Assembly (NCBI RefSeq): GCF_007830125.1
Contig: NZ_VLLG01000002.1
Coordinates: 62,001-126,000 of the forward strand
Length of the DNA: 64,000 nucleotides
Reading direction: 5' to 3'
Source: Chitinophaga japonensis
GTDB lineage: Bacteria; Bacteroidota; Bacteroidia; Chitinophagales; Chitinophagaceae
In this document: positions 18,064 to 27,048 of the stretch, one piece after another
Numbering within the stretch: position 1 is the stretch's first letter
Layout of the letters: each line of letters starts with the position of its first letter
Made by a program: the position numbers and the translations under genes
Notes under the pieces: model-generated
Told to the model about the DNA's origin: nothing
Seen by the model: the letters and a program-made list of their open reading frames with translations, nothing else
The model's database searches: none

Positions 18064-18596
18064 TCTATCAACTGGTATATTTCCGGTAGGTTGCGCCCCA
18101 GGCCGTCGTAGTCCAGGCCATAGCCCAGCAAGAACTTGTTGGGCACGGAAAAGCCCAGGTAATCAATTTTCACGGGGTGCGTCAGCGCCTCGGGCTTGGT
18201 CAGCAGGGCGGCTATCAGCAGCTTTTTAGGCTGCTGGTGCTCCAGTTGCGGGAGGAACCGGTGCAGCGTTTTGCCGGTGTCCACGATGTCTTCCAGTATC
18301 ACTACCGTACGGCCATACAGGTCCTCGTCCAGGCCAATGGAGGTGACCACGTTGCCGGTGGATTTTGTGCCTTTGTAGGACACCAGCTTGATGAAGGATA
18401 TCTCCGCCTCGATGGACAGGTGCTTGAAAATATCGGCGGCAAACATGAATGAGCCATTGAGAATGGCGATAAACAACGGCTTTTCTCCCTGCAGGTCTTT
18501 ACTAAGCTGCGCGGCCATTTCCTGTATGCGCAGTTGCAGCTCCTCTGAACCGATATAGGGCTGAAATTCTTTGTCGTGCACCTTGATAACTGACAT
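18060..18596 (-). CDS. hpt: Hypoxanthine phosphoribosyltransferase
   Basis: A 178-aa purine salvage enzyme that converts hypoxanthine (and usually guanine) with PRPP to IMP/GMP. The type I phosphoribosyltransferase PRPP loop is VVILEDIVDTGKTL. Other family pieces are LNGSFMFAADIFKHL, SYKGTKSTGNV and the C-terminal VPNKFLLGYGLDYDGLGRNLP. Cytoplasmic, full length. It lies 34 nt after the glucosaminidase gene on the same strand. Its stop codon lies inside the repeat arm. Confidence 0.95.
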   Translation of the reverse strand: MSVIKVHDKEFQPYIGSEELQLRIQEMAAQLSKDLQGEKPLFIAILNGSFMFAADIFKHLSIEAEISFIKLVSYKGTKSTGNVVTSIGLDEDLYGRTVVILEDIVDTGKTLHRFLPQLEHQQPKKLLIAALLTKPEALTHPVKIDYLGFSVPNKFLLGYGLDYDGLGRNLPEIYQLIE

Positions 18597-18630
18597 GCGG
18601 ATGATCGGTTTATGATATTGAATAAACAGC

Positions 18631-20082
18631 TTACTTGCCTACCAGCAGCCGCTGGCCTATTTTCAGGTCCGTGGTGGGCAGGTTGTTCCAGCGCAGCAAC
18701 TGTTCTATGGTAATGTGATAACGTTTGGAAATACCGTAAGCCGTTTCCTTCGGCTGTACGTCATGATACTGCAGTATGCCGGTAATGCGGTCTGCCGCTG
18801 CCGGGTTGCCGGCAGGCGCTGGGGCCGGCTGTGCGGCGGGCGTGGTATCCGGCTGCGGCGTTGCCGCCTGCGGGCCGCCACCGGCCGGCTTTACCTGCGC
18901 TACTTTCTTCAGGTCTTCTACCATGGCCACCGGTATGCCACTGCTTTGCTGCGGGGCGGCCGCCGGCTGTGCAGGAGCGGGCGCCGGGGCGGTTTGCGCA
19001 GGCGCATCGGTTTGCTTCGTGATGCCCTGGCCTTCCGGCGTAAGGGAATAGTTATCTTCGTCCGTCCTGGGTGTGGCGCCTTTTACCAGGCGGGGCGTGC
19101 GATTGGAATAGCCGTCCAGGGCCAGCTTTTCGCCGGGGGCGGGTTCCTCTCCTTCCTGCATCCGGTTGCGCCGGCGCAGCCATTTCATCTGGATGCCTTC
19201 CGCCTGCGCCACATCGTGCAGGGATTCTCCCTGCGCCACCACGTGGTAGTCGTCTTTCCCTTTCTTGCTCTTCTTCTGCAGGTAGATGTACATATCTGCC
19301 GGCAGGGGCGCATCAGTGGACAGGTCATTATATTTCAGCAGCCGGCTCAGGCGTATATTGTGCCGGTCGGCTACCTGTATCAGCGCGGTGCCTTTGGGCA
19401 GGTACAGCACTTTGCGGCCATTGATCTCAAATACTTTAGCGGCATCCGGGCGGCGGGCGGCAGTTTTAACAGGCCGGGCTGCAGGCCGGGTCACGGCCGG
19501 CGGGCGCTGGTCTTCGGGACGGGTATTGTCGCGGGACACCGCCAGGGAGGTATTCCGGGGTGCGCCCAGGCCTTCCTGTGTGTACTGCTCCAGGTGATTG
19601 TCCTCGATGATCTTTATCAACTGTTGCGGGTAGATGCGGCTGGTAGCATACCCGGCCTGCTTCAGGCCATAGGCCCAGGACTTATAATCGTCCGGGGCAA
19701 ACTCAAAGAGGAAGGCATAGCGGGGATTGTTCCGCAGGAAAGTGGAGTGATCCCGGTAGGAATCCATCGCGCTGGGATATTTACGAAAGCATTCCTGGCG
19801 GGCGTCATCATCGTAATTAACGGTTTCACCTATCCAGTTGTTCTTGCACTTGATGCCGAAGTGATTGTTGGAGTGCAGCACCAGCCAGCCGTTGCCGCTT
19901 TGCGTTTCCAGGATGCCCTGGGCCAGCTTGATGGCGGCCGGTACGCCGGAGCGGCGCATTTCTTCTATCGCAATGTCTTTGTACGTAGCAATGTATTGCT
20001 GCGTAGTCATGGTTTGCGCTTTCAACACAGGCATGCAGCCAATAAGAAAACTAACCACCAGCAGAGATTTCCTTAGTTGCAT
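18631..20082 (-). CDS. Exported glucosaminidase with LysM repeats
   Basis: A 483-aa cell-wall hydrolase with a signal peptide (about residues 1-22, ending LKAQ). The glucosaminidase (FlgJ/mannosyl-glycoprotein endo-beta-N-acetylglucosaminidase) domain (about 24-170) shows AIKLAQGILETQSG with the likely catalytic Glu, then NNHFGIKCK and YPSAMDSYRDHS. Three LysM-like peptidoglycan-binding repeats follow (about 215-262, 270-318 and 435-483). A Pro/Ala/Gln-rich linker (about 355-430) separates the last one. It probably cleaves peptidoglycan glycan strands during growth or division. Confidence 0.88.
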   Translation of the reverse strand: MQLRKSLLVVSFLIGCMPVLKAQTMTTQQYIATYKDIAIEEMRRSGVPAAIKLAQGILETQSGNGWLVLHSNNHFGIKCKNNWIGETVNYDDDARQECFRKYPSAMDSYRDHSTFLRNNPRYAFLFEFAPDDYKSWAYGLKQAGYATSRIYPQQLIKIIEDNHLEQYTQEGLGAPRNTSLAVSRDNTRPEDQRPPAVTRPAARPVKTAARRPDAAKVFEINGRKVLYLPKGTALIQVADRHNIRLSRLLKYNDLSTDAPLPADMYIYLQKKSKKGKDDYHVVAQGESLHDVAQAEGIQMKWLRRRNRMQEGEEPAPGEKLALDGYSNRTPRLVKGATPRTDEDNYSLTPEGQGITKQTDAPAQTAPAPAPAQPAAAPQQSSGIPVAMVEDLKKVAQVKPAGGGPQAATPQPDTTPAAQPAPAPAGNPAAADRITGILQYHDVQPKETAYGISKRYHITIEQLLRWNNLPTTDLKIGQRLLVGK

Positions 20083-20100
20083 GGGTATATATTTAATGGG

Positions 20101-20748
20101 CTAGTAAGTATTTTTCCTGATCATCAGCAGTCCGTCGCGGATGGTGAGCAGCAGTTGCGTGGCGCGCCCGTCGGCGGCCACCTTTTCACAGAACCTCACC
20201 ATGGCTTTGGCATTGGCGCTTTGCTGCGCTTCCTCCTGCAGCACCTCGCCGTGGTAGAGCACGTTATCCGCCAGCATAAAACCGCCGGGGCGCAGCTTGT
20301 CCCATACCAGGTCATAGTACTGCTCATATCCCTGCTTGTCGGCATCAATGAACACCAGGTCGAACGTTTCCTGCAACTGCGGGATAATGTCCGCCGCCTT
20401 GCCAATGCGCAACTGTATCTTGTCCGCCAGGCCGGCCTCCTGGAAATAGCGTTTACACATCTCCTCCCGTTCTTCATTAATATCCAGCGTGTACAACAAG
20501 CCGTCCGCCGCCAGGCCCTGGGCCAGGCATATGGCGGAATAGCCGGTATACGTACCGATCTCCAGTATACGGCGGGGCTGCAGCATATAGCTGACCATGG
20601 ACAGGTACTGACCCTGCAGGTGCCCGCTTAACATATGCGGTTGTTCTACTTTCAGGTAAGTTTCGCGGTTCAGACGGTGCAGCACATCAATTTCCGGGCT
20701 GGTGTATTTTTCTGCAAATGTTTCTACCGTTACAGGAATAACGTCCAT
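20101..20748 (-). CDS. Class I SAM-dependent O-methyltransferase (COMT-like)
   Basis: A 215-aa methyltransferase of the O-methyltransferase family 3 type. It shows ILEIGTYTGYSAICLAQGL for SAM binding, YTLDIN, FIDADKQGYEQYYD with metal-binding Asp residues, and GGFMLADNVLYHGEV. These enzymes methylate catechol-type or other hydroxyls with a divalent metal; the substrate is not predictable. The ATG at 20748 is preferred over an upstream TTG at 20754. A TAGGTTTG box lies 19 nt upstream (20768-20775). It ends 18 nt before the glucosaminidase start on the same strand. Confidence 0.87.
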   Translation of the reverse strand: MDVIPVTVETFAEKYTSPEIDVLHRLNRETYLKVEQPHMLSGHLQGQYLSMVSYMLQPRRILEIGTYTGYSAICLAQGLAADGLLYTLDINEEREEMCKRYFQEAGLADKIQLRIGKAADIIPQLQETFDLVFIDADKQGYEQYYDLVWDKLRPGGFMLADNVLYHGEVLQEEAQQSANAKAMVRFCEKVAADGRATQLLLTIRDGLLMIRKNTY

Positions 20749-20767
20749 ACGCAAGGAAAAATTTCTG

Positions 20768-20775
20768 CAAACCTA
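20768..20775 (-). promoter_or_regulatory. TAnnTTTG promoter box of the O-methyltransferase gene
   Basis: The minus strand reads TAGGTTTG, 19 nt before the ATG at 20748. It lies just downstream of the repeat element at 20783-20861, so the element is upstream of this promoter. Confidence 0.55.
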
Positions 20776-20782
20776 CGGAAAA

Positions 20783-20861
20783 AAGCATAAGGCAGAAAGC
20801 TGAAAGCAAAAAGCTGATCCTAGCGAGTTTATCCGCGGCATCAGCTTTTTGCTTTATGCTT
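20783..20861. repeat. Intergenic inverted-word element (AAAGC type)
   Basis: The left arm holds AAGCATAA (20783-20790) and AAGCAAAAAGCTGAT (20804-20818). The right arm 20840-20861 is their near-exact complement, including a perfect 15-bp pairing with 20840-20854. The 20-nt centre TAGCGAGTTTATCCGCGGC (from 20821) matches the first half of the centre at 12310 in 16 of 19 positions. The right arm ends 2 nt before the stop of the LOG gene. Confidence 0.7.
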
Positions 20862-20863
20862 AA

Positions 20864-21562
20864 TTAGAAATTGGGCCGGAGCTTGTTGGTGGTATAGAAC
20901 ACCCGGAAGTACTCCACTACTTCATCTGCGGTATCAAATAACTGCAGCAGGTCCAGGTCTTCGGGGTTGATATTGCTTTCCTTTTCCATCATTACGTTGC
21001 GGATCCACTCCAGCAGGCCATTCCAGTACTCCTTGCCCACCAGCACCATGGGGGTTTCCGTCATTTTCTTGGTCTGTATGAGCGTGGCCACTTCAAAGAA
21101 TTCGTCCATGGTGCCAAAGCCGCCGGGCATCATCACAAAACCCTGTGCGTACTTGGTGAACATCACCTTGCGCACGAAAAAATAGTCGAAGTGCAGGTTC
21201 TTGTCATGGTCTATAAAATTATTGGGATACTGCTCATGCGGCAGGGTAATGTTCACACCTACGGACTTTCCCTTGCCAAGTTGCGCGCCCTTGTTGGCCG
21301 CTTCCATTACGCCGGGGCCGCCCCCGGATATAATGCCGAAACCGTCCTCTGCCAGGCGGCGGGCTATTTCCACGGTGAGATCATAATACTTGTGCCCCGG
21401 CTTGGTGCGGGCAGAACCGAACATGGATATACAGGGCCCCATTTTGGCCAGCGCCTCAAATCCATCCACAAATTCGGCCATGATCTTGAATATCTGCCAA
21501 CTGGAATGGGCTTTGGTTTCCGTCCAGTCCCGCTCTTTCAGGTTTTTTAAAGTACCGTTCAT
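20864..21562 (-). CDS. LOG family protein (cytokinin riboside 5'-monophosphate phosphoribohydrolase-like)
   Basis: A 232-aa cytoplasmic Rossmann-fold protein of the TIGR00730/LOG family. Key motifs are ISGGGPGVMEAANKGA and PGGFGTMDEFFE, the PGGxGTxxE signature that binds the nucleotide. LOG proteins release nucleobase from nucleoside 5'-monophosphates. It carries an extra ~45-residue N-terminal segment and a C-terminal tail absent from the short LOG at 21641, so this is the longer bacterial type. It is divergent from that paralogue. Confidence 0.88.
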   Translation of the reverse strand: MNGTLKNLKERDWTETKAHSSWQIFKIMAEFVDGFEALAKMGPCISMFGSARTKPGHKYYDLTVEIARRLAEDGFGIISGGGPGVMEAANKGAQLGKGKSVGVNITLPHEQYPNNFIDHDKNLHFDYFFVRKVMFTKYAQGFVMMPGGFGTMDEFFEVATLIQTKKMTETPMVLVGKEYWNGLLEWIRNVMMEKESNINPEDLDLLQLFDTADEVVEYFRVFYTTNKLRPNF

Positions 21563-21608
21563 CTTTAGTATTAGTTTTAACAGTGTAGCAATTTAGCCAT
21601 TTAACCAT

Positions 21609-21616
21609 TAGATTTG
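21609..21616 (+). promoter_or_regulatory. TAnnTTTG promoter box of the plus-strand LOG gene
   Basis: TAGATTTG lies 24 nt upstream of the ATG at 21641, in the 78-nt spacer between the two divergent LOG genes. Confidence 0.55.
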
Positions 21617-21640
21617 GCAGTAAATGTTCAAAAAGAGCCT

Positions 21641-22177
21641 ATGAGTACACATATCGCCGTTTTCTGCGGATCGAGCCTGGGCGTACATTCCTCCTATGCA
21701 AGGGAGGCCCGGCAACTGGGCATTCTGCTGGCGGAACGCGACATCACGCTGGTATACGGAGGCGGAAAAGCAGGGCTGATGGGCGTTATAGCCGACAGCG
21801 TACTGGAAAGGGGAGGCAAGGTAATTGGCGTGATCCCTGAGTTTCTGAACACGCGGGAGCGTAAGCACGAAAACCTGACACAGGAGATCCAGGTGGAAAC
21901 CATGCACCAGCGCAAAACCATCATGTATGAGCTGAGCGATGCCGCCATCGCCCTGCCCGGCGGCTTTGGCACCCTGGATGAGTTTTTCGAGATCATTACC
22001 TGGAACCAGTTGACCCTGCACAGCAAAATGGTAGGCTTGCTGAACGTAGATAATTTCTATGAGCACCTGTACCAGCACATGCTGCGCGCCCGCGATCATG
22101 AGTTTGCGCCCAGCATGCTGGTAGAGCACCTGCGCATGGCCCCCACGGCCGAAGCGCTGCTAAAACTTATGATTTAA
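21641..22177 (+). CDS. LOG family protein (short type)
   Basis: A 178-aa protein of the LOG family, close in length and motif spacing to cytokinin-activating LOG enzymes: AVFCGSSLGVHSSY at the N-terminus, YGGGKAGLMG, and PGGFGTLDEFFEIITW with the catalytic signature. The predicted activity is 5'-nucleotide phosphoribohydrolase. The ATG at 21641 is chosen because the family consensus begins with it; the longer TTG start at 21614 overlaps the promoter box. It shares a divergent promoter region with the long LOG gene, and the sodium symporter follows 43 nt later. Confidence 0.9.
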   Translation: MSTHIAVFCGSSLGVHSSYAREARQLGILLAERDITLVYGGGKAGLMGVIADSVLERGGKVIGVIPEFLNTRERKHENLTQEIQVETMHQRKTIMYELSDAAIALPGGFGTLDEFFEIITWNQLTLHSKMVGLLNVDNFYEHLYQHMLRARDHEFAPSMLVEHLRMAPTAEALLKLMI

Positions 22178-22220
22178 GAACAGTTTTCTTATTTTTAGTA
22201 CTTACATCTAAGCAACCAGC

Positions 22221-23699
22221 ATGTCAGCTACCTTACTATTCACTTTAGTCATCGCGTATTTTCTTGTATTGCTCGTCGTAGCCTGGATCACCAGCCGCAA
22301 TTCCAACAACGATTCCTTCTTTATCGGTAACCGCAACAGTAACTGGATGCTGGTGGCCTTTGGCATGATCGGCACCTCGCTGAGCGGCGTAACGTTTGTG
22401 AGCGTGCCCGGTACGGTAGGCAGCAACAACTTCGGTTACCTGCAGGTGGTGATCGGTTATTTCATCGGTTATTTCATTGTGGCCTATGTGCTGCTGCCGT
22501 TGTATTACCGGCTGAACCTCACTTCCATCTACCACTATCTGGAGCAGCGTTTTGGAACGGTGGCCTATAAAACAGGCGCGCTGTTCTTCATCATATCCCG
22601 CACGGTGGGCGCTACGGCCCGCCTCTACCTGGTGATCAACGTGCTGCAGCTCTTTATCCTGGACAACCTGCACGTACCGTTCTGGCTTACCACTTTTGTA
22701 ATACTGCTCATGATACTGCTGTATACTTTTGAAGGCGGGGTAAAGACCATCGTGTTTACAGACACCCTGCAAACTACTTTCATGCTGGCAGGCCTGGTGG
22801 TATGCATTGTCTATATCATGAGCCAACTGGACCTTTCCCTGCCGGATGCGGTGCATGCGCTGGGCGCCAAAGGCTACACGGAGGTATTCAACCCGGATGT
22901 GAACAGCGGCAGCTTCTGGCTGAAACAGATACTGGGCGGGGCCTTTATCACGGTAGGCATGACCGGGCTGGACCAGGAAATGATGCAGAAGAACATCAGC
23001 GTTAAGAACCTGAAAGATTCCCAGAAGAATATGATCACCTTCAGCACGGTGATGGTGCTGGTAAACCTGCTGTTCCTGCTGCTGGGCGGACTGCTGTATG
23101 TATTTGCGGAAAGCAGGCAGATAGGCATCACGGGCGATGACCTGTTTCCCACCATTGCGCTGGGCTACCTGCCGCCGGTGATCGCATTCATGTTCATCAT
23201 CGGGTTGATCTCCGCGCTGTTTCCCAGTGCGGACGGCGCTTTAACGGCCCTCACCTCTTCCTTCTGCATTGATATGCTGGGACTGAAAAAAAGAACGGAC
23301 CTGGACGAACGTGGCAAAAAGAAAACCCGCCGGGCCGTGCACCTTACCTTTACCGTTATCTTCTTCCTGTGCGTGATCATCTTCAAATGGATTGACAACA
23401 AATCCATCATCAATATCATCCTCACCCTGGCAGGCTATACCTACGGCCCTTTGCTGGGACTGTTCGCCTTCGGCATCCTTTCCCGCCGGCCGGTAAGGCA
23501 GGGCCCTGCCACGCTGATCGTTTGCCTGGCGGCGCCGGTGATCTGTTACCTGCTGGCGGAGAATGCCGCCCGCTGGTTCTCCGGGTTCCACATCGGTATT
23601 GAATTACTGATACTGAACGCGCTGATCACGATGGCAGGCTTGTGGCTGATTTCAGTGAAGGGTGAAGTATCCGCTGTAAAAAAAGAGCAGGTAACTTGA
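22221..23699 (+). CDS. Sodium:solute symporter (SSS family)
   Basis: A 492-aa inner-membrane protein with about 13 hydrophobic segments. SSS-family features include SRNSNNDSFFIGNRNSNW, the segment GMIGTSLSGVTFVSVPG, RTVGATARLYLVINV and GLISALFPSADGALTAL near the sodium site. Members import solutes such as sugars, amino acids or carboxylates with Na+. The substrate is not predictable from this sequence. It lies directly after the short LOG gene and convergent to the GH78 gene. Confidence 0.88.
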   Translation: MSATLLFTLVIAYFLVLLVVAWITSRNSNNDSFFIGNRNSNWMLVAFGMIGTSLSGVTFVSVPGTVGSNNFGYLQVVIGYFIGYFIVAYVLLPLYYRLNLTSIYHYLEQRFGTVAYKTGALFFIISRTVGATARLYLVINVLQLFILDNLHVPFWLTTFVILLMILLYTFEGGVKTIVFTDTLQTTFMLAGLVVCIVYIMSQLDLSLPDAVHALGAKGYTEVFNPDVNSGSFWLKQILGGAFITVGMTGLDQEMMQKNISVKNLKDSQKNMITFSTVMVLVNLLFLLLGGLLYVFAESRQIGITGDDLFPTIALGYLPPVIAFMFIIGLISALFPSADGALTALTSSFCIDMLGLKKRTDLDERGKKKTRRAVHLTFTVIFFLCVIIFKWIDNKSIINIILTLAGYTYGPLLGLFAFGILSRRPVRQGPATLIVCLAAPVICYLLAENAARWFSGFHIGIELLILNALITMAGLWLISVKGEVSAVKKEQVT

Positions 23700-23963
23700 C
23701 AGAAACCTGCTGTACATTTAACACGTTATGAACGTGCAGCCGCTTATGTGCTTAAGCGCTGCATTCTCTTTATCTAAAGTCAGCAATTATTTAATTGTTA
23801 CGAAGCCGGAAACCATTATTATGCACATGCATTCGTACAGTACAGAAACTTATATGGTGCTCTTAAAATGATAATTAGAATGGGTTAGCAGCGAGATATA
23901 TTGCTCTGCCTGATGCATAATAACGTGGTTTTAACAAAAATTAATAATAATGTTCCTCATAAC
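23700..23963. other. Convergent intergenic spacer with two small hairpins
   Basis: No gene is evident in this 264-nt AT-rich region. Soon after the symporter stop come the hairpin CACGTT-ATG-AACGTG (about 23721-23735) and an imperfect CGCTT/AAGCG hairpin (about 23742-23760). Both could end or protect the symporter transcript, though no T-tract follows directly. The rest shows no recognised structure. Confidence 0.4.
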
Positions 23964-26336
23964 CTAATTTTTTATCAAAAAGTTTTGTTTTCCTCCCTTC
24001 AGGGGCACGGTGCTGATGTTCCATATAAAGCGGCCGGTAAGCGAGGCTGGTAAAGTCACCTCTGCAGCTATGCCGCTGCTTCCTGTTCGTTTTAGCGTAA
24101 CCGTTATATCTCCCAGCGGATGCGGCATAGTGCCGGACACTTCCTGCAGCGCGCCTAACGCCGGCTGTATCTTCACGGCGGCAAAGCCGGGCTTGTCCGG
24201 CATGATACCGCAAATGGTAGCCAGGAAATCATAGTCCGGGCTGGCGCTCCAGGCATGGCAGTCGGAGCGGGTAGGCTCCGGGTTCTCCGCAAAAGTGGTA
24301 AGCCCTGTATGCAGCATATCCCGCCAGGGCTGCAACTGCCCGTAGTAGAGGTTGGCCATGCCGGCCTTTTTCAAGGCCTGGTTCAGGTAAAAGCGGTAGT
24401 AAAAGGTGACCTGGCTCAACGTAGTATCCTCCAGCACCCGCTGCAGTACGGTCTTTTCCTCGCTAACAGGTATGGCGCCGGCCAGCACAGCCATAATGCC
24501 GGCATGCTGGCTGAAAGTACGGCGCTCCGGCGTATTGGCCATTTCCCGGCGGGCCGGATCAAAACAAAGCCGGTAGGTGGCTTCATTCAACGCAGTGGCC
24601 AATTGATCATAATGCTGCGCTTCCCGCTCCTTACCGTAATGCCTGAACAGGGCGGCGGCCTGCTGCAGCGTATAGGCATATTGCAGGGTGATCACGGCGG
24701 AATGGCCATCCGTAGCGCCATCGGGCACACCGTTGGGAAAGGCCCGGTTCCAGTCTACAAATCCCCACCATTGCATAGGACCCAGCATGTGCTGTTGTGC
24801 ATCTATATGTTTTTCATACCAGTCCAGCACACCGCGCACCGCCATTAAATATTGCTGCACAAAGGCGTCGTCGGGACGGTGCATCCAGTAATCATAGAGC
24901 ATGGACACCCAGTACAGGGAAAAGGGCGGTATCACCTGCAGGCGGTTGCTGGGATAGCGGCCCTGCGTCAGCCCTTCCGGCACGCGGGAGCAGTAAAAGT
25001 CATGGATGGCCTTGCGCATCAGCCGGTCGTCGCCGGTTACGTATAAGGATATGAGCGCCTGTATGCGGGTATCGCCTTCGTATTGCAACTGCTCGTAGTA
25101 AGGACAGTCAAAATAAGTTTCGCCGGCGCAGAGGCGGGCGGTGCGCCAGCCTACCTCCCAGATATCCTGCAGGGAAGAATCGTTGCTGCTGAAGCGGGCT
25201 TTGCGCACAAAGGGATAGCCGGTGTAAGTGCCCAGCAGGTCGTTGATCACTAACGGTTCAGCGCCGGTAGTGATGTCCAGTTGCAGGTAGCGGTAGGTAC
25301 GGAACCATAAGGGCCGGAAGGTGCGCTGCACGCCGCCGTCCGGTTCAAAAATATCGTAGTTGCCCATGATCTCCCGGCCGGCAATCTCATTACGGTTACC
25401 TTTTTTGCGGTCGCGGAACAGGGCTTCCGCATAGGTCATTTTAATGGTGCTGCCCGCCCCTTTGCTCACGGTCAGCTCCGGGTAGGCCACGGTATTAAAG
25501 GTCTGATCCAGCAGGATGCTTACGGTTTTACGGGCGGGTATGGTAATCGGCGCAGTACCCGCCAGGAAATCATCCGTAGCGGCCACTCCATCTGCCCGCC
25601 TCACCTTTAACAGGCGTTGCGGGGTTTCCTCCATCAGCGGAATGCTGCGGGGCACCAGCGTCCACAGGTTATCCGTACCATAGCCGGCCGGCACCGGCGT
25701 AGTTACCTTCACGGCCGGCTGCCAGCGGCTGTCGTCATAACCCGGCTGCTCCCAGCCCCAGGGATAGGCGGCGGCTTTTACATGATCGCCGGGGCCTATT
25801 ACCATATAGGTATGGAGGCGCTGCATATTATCCGTGGAGCAGGGCGTGTAGGCGGTATCCACGAACACTTTCCAGGAAAGGTCCGTATTCACGGCTTTTT
25901 CCTTGTCCGTATCGCCCTGCACCACCAGGGCCGTCTGGTTGGATACCTGCGCTACAGGGGCATGCACGCCCATGTTCCATACCAGGGCGGCCAGCACATT
26001 GCTGCCAGCCTGCAGGTAGGGGGCAATGTCCACTGTCTCGAAGTTCCAGTTATACAGGTCGCCACGGGCGGGGCCGGCGCATACGGCCTGGCCGTTTACC
26101 CAAAAGCGGTAACGGTTGTCCGCGGAAAGATGTATGACGAAGGAGGCAGGTTTTACTGCCAGCGTAAACGTTTTGCGGAAATGATACACGCCGTAGTCAC
26201 GGGGGGCAATACCGGCAGCCGATATCCAGGCGGCAGGCCAGGAACCTTTCAGCAATGCGGGATTTACCGGCAGTTCCTGCGCGCAGAGATGGATCGTCAG
26301 TAAACAGCAAAAGGTATGGAGTAGTAAACGCTTCAT
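23964..26336 (-). CDS. Exported alpha-L-rhamnosidase-like glycoside hydrolase (GH78-type)
   Basis: A 790-aa protein with a signal peptide (about residues 1-19, ending LCAQ). An N-terminal beta-sandwich region has the RYRFWVNGQAV motif of rhamnosidase carbohydrate-binding domains. The (alpha/alpha)6 catalytic domain has DCPYYEQLQYEGDTRIQA at about residues 409-426, corresponding to the conserved acidic motif of GH78 enzymes, plus WWGFVDWN and a C-terminal beta domain. It would remove terminal rhamnose or related sugars from glycans in the periplasm or at the surface. No SusC/D pair is nearby, so it is not part of a visible polysaccharide-utilisation locus. Confidence 0.85.
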   Translation of the reverse strand: MKRLLLHTFCCLLTIHLCAQELPVNPALLKGSWPAAWISAAGIAPRDYGVYHFRKTFTLAVKPASFVIHLSADNRYRFWVNGQAVCAGPARGDLYNWNFETVDIAPYLQAGSNVLAALVWNMGVHAPVAQVSNQTALVVQGDTDKEKAVNTDLSWKVFVDTAYTPCSTDNMQRLHTYMVIGPGDHVKAAAYPWGWEQPGYDDSRWQPAVKVTTPVPAGYGTDNLWTLVPRSIPLMEETPQRLLKVRRADGVAATDDFLAGTAPITIPARKTVSILLDQTFNTVAYPELTVSKGAGSTIKMTYAEALFRDRKKGNRNEIAGREIMGNYDIFEPDGGVQRTFRPLWFRTYRYLQLDITTGAEPLVINDLLGTYTGYPFVRKARFSSNDSSLQDIWEVGWRTARLCAGETYFDCPYYEQLQYEGDTRIQALISLYVTGDDRLMRKAIHDFYCSRVPEGLTQGRYPSNRLQVIPPFSLYWVSMLYDYWMHRPDDAFVQQYLMAVRGVLDWYEKHIDAQQHMLGPMQWWGFVDWNRAFPNGVPDGATDGHSAVITLQYAYTLQQAAALFRHYGKEREAQHYDQLATALNEATYRLCFDPARREMANTPERRTFSQHAGIMAVLAGAIPVSEEKTVLQRVLEDTTLSQVTFYYRFYLNQALKKAGMANLYYGQLQPWRDMLHTGLTTFAENPEPTRSDCHAWSASPDYDFLATICGIMPDKPGFAAVKIQPALGALQEVSGTMPHPLGDITVTLKRTGSSGIAAEVTLPASLTGRFIWNISTVPLKGGKQNFLIKN

Positions 26337-26427
26337 ACGTGGAACGGAATGTGCAACGCTATTGCTGCAATATAAAGATAACGGGCAGCAGGGGTTAATT
26401 ATCCTATGGTGTCCTAGTCAGGCAGCA

Positions 26428-26455
26428 GCCGGCAGCCAGGTAGCGGGCTGCCGGC
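26428..26455. terminator. GC-rich hairpin after the outer-membrane protein gene
   Basis: A perfect 10-bp stem, GCCGGCAGCC (26428-26437) and GGCTGCCGGC (26446-26455), with an 8-nt loop, lies 8 nt beyond the stop of the minus-strand gene at 26464. No T-tract follows, so intrinsic termination is uncertain. Confidence 0.5.
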
Positions 26456-26463
26456 CGGCGGGT

Positions 26464-27048
26464 TTACAGCCCCACGTTAAAGCCCATGCGGAACAGCGGG
26501 CGGTTCTGGTAGGGAGAGCGGGTATCCTGTATCACATCGTACAGCACCATGATATAGAATGCAGAATTGCCGGCGCCCAGCGGTTGCGAGTAGCCGCCGC
26601 CCAGCAGCAGGCTGGGCACCCCGTAGTTGGATTTGACGGTCTGCTTGGGATCTACCGTATAGTCAGTCAGTTTCTCGCCTACGTAGTTGTATTCCGGCTG
26701 GGCCTGGAGGAACAGCATTTCCAGCGGGTAAATGCGCCCCCACACGCCGCCGCCAAACACCGTATACGTGTACCGGTAGGCGGTTTCATTGCTGTTGATA
26801 TACCGCTCCCGCTCGGAAGCATATTGCGCATTGATGCTGACACCGGCGGCAAACAACTCTGAAAAACGGTATCCTATCAGCGGCGAGATATTCACATTGG
26901 TATAATCGCCGAAGATGAGGCCCAGGGAGCCACCGATCATCAGGCGGGAAGGATCGAAGCCTTTGCGCGCGGTATCTGTTGTGTAATACTGTGCATGGGC
27001 CAGGTGTATACTACCCAGGAATAAAAGGCATAAAAGCAAACGTTTCAT
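26464..27048 (-). CDS. Putative outer-membrane beta-barrel protein
   Basis: A 194-aa protein with a signal peptide (about residues 1-19, ending HLAHAQ). The mature part alternates short Gly/aromatic strands (LMIGGSLGLIFGDYTNVNISPLIG, split by turns) and ends in a strand with terminal leucine (MGFNVGL), as in small barrel proteins. I do not recognise a specific family. Its start region, including the ATG and flanking 5' sequence, is duplicated 84 nt upstream, giving an upstream mini-ORF. It is separated from the FAD oxidase gene by that duplication. Confidence 0.75.
   Translation of the reverse strand: MKRLLLCLLFLGSIHLAHAQYYTTDTARKGFDPSRLMIGGSLGLIFGDYTNVNISPLIGYRFSELFAAGVSINAQYASERERYINSNETAYRYTYTVFGGGVWGRIYPLEMLFLQAQPEYNYVGEKLTDYTVDPKQTVKSNYGVPSLLLGGGYSQPLGAGNSAFYIMVLYDVIQDTRSPYQNRPLFRMGFNVGL

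Noticed and set aside
20783..20861. Inverted-word elements read simply as rho-independent terminators
   Set aside because: The stems are interrupted and lack T-tracts, one element lies between divergent promoters (12272-12410), and some sit between a promoter and the preceding stop. Termination may be a side effect but does not explain the shared core.
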